NCBI RefSeq assembly: GCF_001280595.1
Contig: NZ_LITU01000060.1
Location: 59,407 to 93,087 of the forward strand
Length of the DNA: 33,681 nucleotides
Direction: 5' to 3'
Source: Paenibacillus xylanivorans
GTDB lineage: Bacteria > Bacillota > Bacilli > Paenibacillales > Paenibacillaceae
Under the pieces are notes generated by a model. The model had not been told where the DNA came from, did no database searches, and was given only the letters and a program-made list of their open reading frames with translations. This document shows positions 31,862 to 33,681 of the stretch, piece by piece. A program made the translations under genes and the position numbers. Every line of letters starts with the position of its first letter. The stretch's first letter is position 1.

Positions 31862-32761
31862 GCCCCGGTGTTTCAGATCTTCCAGTGCTTCGGTCAATGT
31901 AGGGAAGGTAAACTGGAATCCATGATCCAACGCTTTTTGCGGAATAACCCGCTGTCCCTGAAGCAGCACGACAGAGAGTTCTCCAACCAGCGTTTTGATC
32001 AGAATTCCGGGTACGGGGAACCAGTGCGGGCGATGATACACTTTGCCTACCGTACGTCCGAATTCATCGTTGGTAACCGGGTTGGGCGAAGAGGCGTTCA
32101 CCGGACCGGAGATTTCTTTATTTTGGATCGTGAAATCAATCAAACGCACAATATCCATAATATGAATCCAACTGGTCCACTGTTTGCCACTTCCCACCCT
32201 GCCCCCAACACCAAGCATATAAGGCAGTTTCATTAATGGAAAGGCACCTTTTTTATGACCAAGCACGAGGCTAACGCGAATCTTCACAAGTCTCACATGT
32301 TTGATGGCATCAGCAGCAAGTTCCCATTGTTCAGAGACGCGGGATGGGAAATTCACCGATTGTTGTGGACTGTTCTCATCAAATGTTTTCGAAGCAGAGG
32401 TGCCATAGATTGCCATGGCAGATGCCTGTACGACCACCTCCGGTTTTTGCTCCAGTGCATTTACCAATTTGGCTACGCGAGCTACAGTAGTCACTCTGGA
32501 TTCCACGATCTCCAGTTTCGCCTTGGTTGTCCAGCGTTGATTCAACGTTTCCCCGGCAAGATTCACCAAGGCATCCATTCCTTCCAGCAAATGAGGCTGT
32601 TCTTCCAACTGTTCCCATGAGAAATAGGTAAGATTTTGGCTGGGATTATGTAAATTGGGAAGTTTGCGTGTAATAACTTTCACATGATGGCCTGCCTGAA
32701 GCCAGTAATCTACGAGCGCTCCTCCAACAAAACCGGTACCTCCGCAAATCGCAATCTTCAT
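31850..32761 (-). CDS. TIGR01777-type NAD-dependent epimerase-like protein (SDR)
   Basis: A 303-residue extended short-chain dehydrogenase. The Rossmann motif is KIAICGGTGFVGGALVDYW, followed by LVNLAGETLNQRWT and SAMAIYGTS, where the catalytic Tyr is changed in spacing as is usual in this group, and the C-terminal DUF1731-like end (VIPQKALDHGFQFTFPTLTE). AAGGAGG precedes the ATG at 32761. Similar proteins are B. subtilis YfhF and E. coli YfcH; the substrate is unknown. The gene is convergent with, and overlaps, the FHA gene. Confidence 0.92.
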   Translation of the reverse strand: MKIAICGGTGFVGGALVDYWLQAGHHVKVITRKLPNLHNPSQNLTYFSWEQLEEQPHLLEGMDALVNLAGETLNQRWTTKAKLEIVESRVTTVARVAKLVNALEQKPEVVVQASAMAIYGTSASKTFDENSPQQSVNFPSRVSEQWELAADAIKHVRLVKIRVSLVLGHKKGAFPLMKLPYMLGVGGRVGSGKQWTSWIHIMDIVRLIDFTIQNKEISGPVNASSPNPVTNDEFGRTVGKVYHRPHWFPVPGILIKTLVGELSVVLLQGQRVIPQKALDHGFQFTFPTLTEALEDLKHRGLSD

Positions 32762-32916
32762 CTTGGCGACCTCCTTGTTATGTTGACTGTACTGACATGT
32801 ATTCTCGAATCGACAAACAGCCCCGGACGGTAAGTGCTGTCTTGCTGGATTGACTTACCTGACGGAGCATGCCTGCAAATATGTAAGCAAAATACATGTT
32901 CGGCTGAATTCCATGA

Positions 32917-32942
32917 TCTATTTATTTATTTATTTATTTATT
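32917..32942. repeat. TTTA tetranucleotide repeat
   Basis: Five to six tandem TTTA units at 32921-32942 cover the stop codon region of the DUF2621 gene. On the coding strand every frame of the repeat meets TAA within three codons, so gain or loss of a unit changes at most a few terminal residues. Confidence 0.9.
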
Positions 32943-33400
32943 AGATGTTTATAAGGCGAATAGTCAATTTGGTTCTTCTCCAGAAATTTTACCAGAAACT
33001 TATTATCCCGCTTCGGTGTGGCTATAATGTATCCTTTAATACAATGATCTCTGGAGACTTCAGGCGCATTATTTTCGAACGCAATTTTTCCGATTTCTGC
33101 TGCGATGGAATGTTTGGCGATATCTCGAAATGGTCCAGGTACGGGCTCTACAAGCTGGTCGAGAAAAGCTTTTGCTTCATCAGTCCATAAATGACGACTG
33201 GTCTCAACCCAGTGATTCTGCCAATCGAGTTTTGATTTCCCGTCAGCCTTCGGAAGCACTTTCAAAAACTTGCGCATCATAAAAAATCCGCCAACACACA
33301 TACTTCCAAGCAAAAGAACTGTCCAGAATGCGATCGTGTTCATAAACCAATTGCTGGGGGAACTACTGGTCAACGTCAAAGCGTAGGAGCCGAAAATCAT
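32930..33400 (-). CDS. DUF2621 family membrane protein (YneK-like)
   Basis: A 156-residue protein with an N-terminal membrane helix (about 20-42, TIAFWTVLLLGSMCVGGFF) and a cytoplasmic domain with KLDWQNHWVETSRHLWTDEA, then FLDQLVEPVPGPFRDIAKHS and HCIKGYIIATPKRDNKFL. It matches the DUF2621 family, including B. subtilis YneK, function unknown. GAGGTGACT is upstream of the ATG at 33400. The last codons fall in the TTTA repeat. Confidence 0.88.
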   Translation of the reverse strand: MIFGSYALTLTSSSPSNWFMNTIAFWTVLLLGSMCVGGFFMMRKFLKVLPKADGKSKLDWQNHWVETSRHLWTDEAKAFLDQLVEPVPGPFRDIAKHSIAAEIGKIAFENNAPEVSRDHCIKGYIIATPKRDNKFLVKFLEKNQIDYSPYKHLINK

Positions 33401-33570
33401 TGCGGAGTCACCTCGGTTTATTGATTTTCACGGAAAGACGGATTCCGCCCACCCATGTTCCAAATTACAGCTGTAAAAAATAGCCTATATCCCGAATTAT
33501 AGCGCATTTCTAGATTTATTTCGATAATCGCGTTAGAATAAGGGATAATTCAGAAAAAGGGGGATTAATA

Positions 33571-33681
33571 ATGCTGAAAATCGGCTCCCATGTGTCCTTT
33601 TCGGACAAGGGATTATTGAGTGCAACGAAGGAAGCGTCCTCGTACGGTTCTAGTTCGTTTATGATATATACGGGTGCACCG
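33571..33681 (+). CDS. nfo: Endonuclease IV, 5' part (runs off the window)
   Basis: The first 37 codons only: [20 protein letters not shown], then [17 protein letters not shown]. This is the N-terminal strand and helix of the Nfo/YqfS TIM-barrel AP endonuclease, which cuts DNA at abasic sites during base-excision repair; the YTGAP block belongs to the DNA-binding face. AAAGGGGG at 33556-33563 precedes the ATG. It is transcribed divergently from the DUF2621 gene. Whether the rest is intact cannot be seen. Confidence 0.9.
   Translation, partial: MLKIGSHVSFSDKGLLSATKEASSYGSSSFMIYTGAP

Noticed and set aside
32917..32942. TTTA repeat at the end of the DUF2621 gene as a phase-variation switch
   Set aside because: All frames of the repeat on the coding strand contain TAA within three codons, so slippage can only alter the last one to three residues.
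1..33681. Insertion sequences, prophage genes, CRISPR arrays, toxin-antitoxin pairs
   Set aside because: No transposase, integrase, phage structural gene or regularly spaced repeat array was seen; the lone XRE-type genes are not paired with toxin-like ORFs.

Overview
The window looks like a chromosomal segment of a low-to-mid GC Gram-positive spore-former, most likely Paenibacillus or a close relative. This is inferred from strong AGGAGG-type ribosome sites, frequent TTG/GTG starts, GlnR/TnrA-type nitrogen boxes, a ydaO-type c-di-AMP riboswitch, a firmicute-style tad locus without a secretin, a YneK-like (DUF2621) gene and an nfo start very close to the Bacillus protein. No insertion sequence, prophage, CRISPR array or rRNA is visible.

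Layout. 1-650: a small XRE regulator and a terminator facing the urease genes. 698-5473 (minus): urease operon ureA-B-C-F-G-D, lacking ureE. 5474-5733: divergent control region with two perfect GlnR/TnrA boxes, one on each core promoter. 5734-10602 (plus): urtABCDE, the ABC importer for urea. 10628-11512 (minus): a small HTH protein and a PAS protein with a four-cysteine tail, behind a promoter flanked by a 21-bp inverted repeat. 11792-12493 (minus): a second, stand-alone ureF paralogue whose promoter resembles that of ureA. 12914-12996: tRNA-Leu(GAG). 13146-13622: glutathione peroxidase. 13931-14681: promoter, c-di-AMP riboswitch, terminator and a small Rossmann-like protein. 14847-20859: a mixed run (HAD hydrolase, MntH, Ohr, two small cysteine-rich proteins, DCC thiol oxidoreductase, DUF6612-like lipoprotein, VOC protein). 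20884-31861 (plus): tad operon tadZ-A-B-C, Flp-like pilin, three TadE/TadG-like pseudopilins, TadV prepilin peptidase, and a pseudokinase-like/FHA membrane protein, preceded by a promoter followed by a terminator hairpin. 31850-33400 (minus): TIGR01777-type epimerase and DUF2621 protein. 33571 to the end: start of nfo (endonuclease IV).

How the genes work together. UrtABCDE imports urea, UreABC hydrolyses it to ammonia, and UreF/G/D load nickel. Both operons and the orphan ureF2 carry the same type of nitrogen box, so they look like one nitrogen-limitation regulon in three transcription units. The tad genes form a compact, largely overlapping operon for secretion and assembly of a Flp-type pilus. 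The points most worth a second look are the orphan ureF2 and its upstream palindromes, the c-di-AMP-controlled RCK_N-like protein, the HTH/PAS-Cys4 pair with its paired operators, and the leader terminator and FHA protein of the tad operon.
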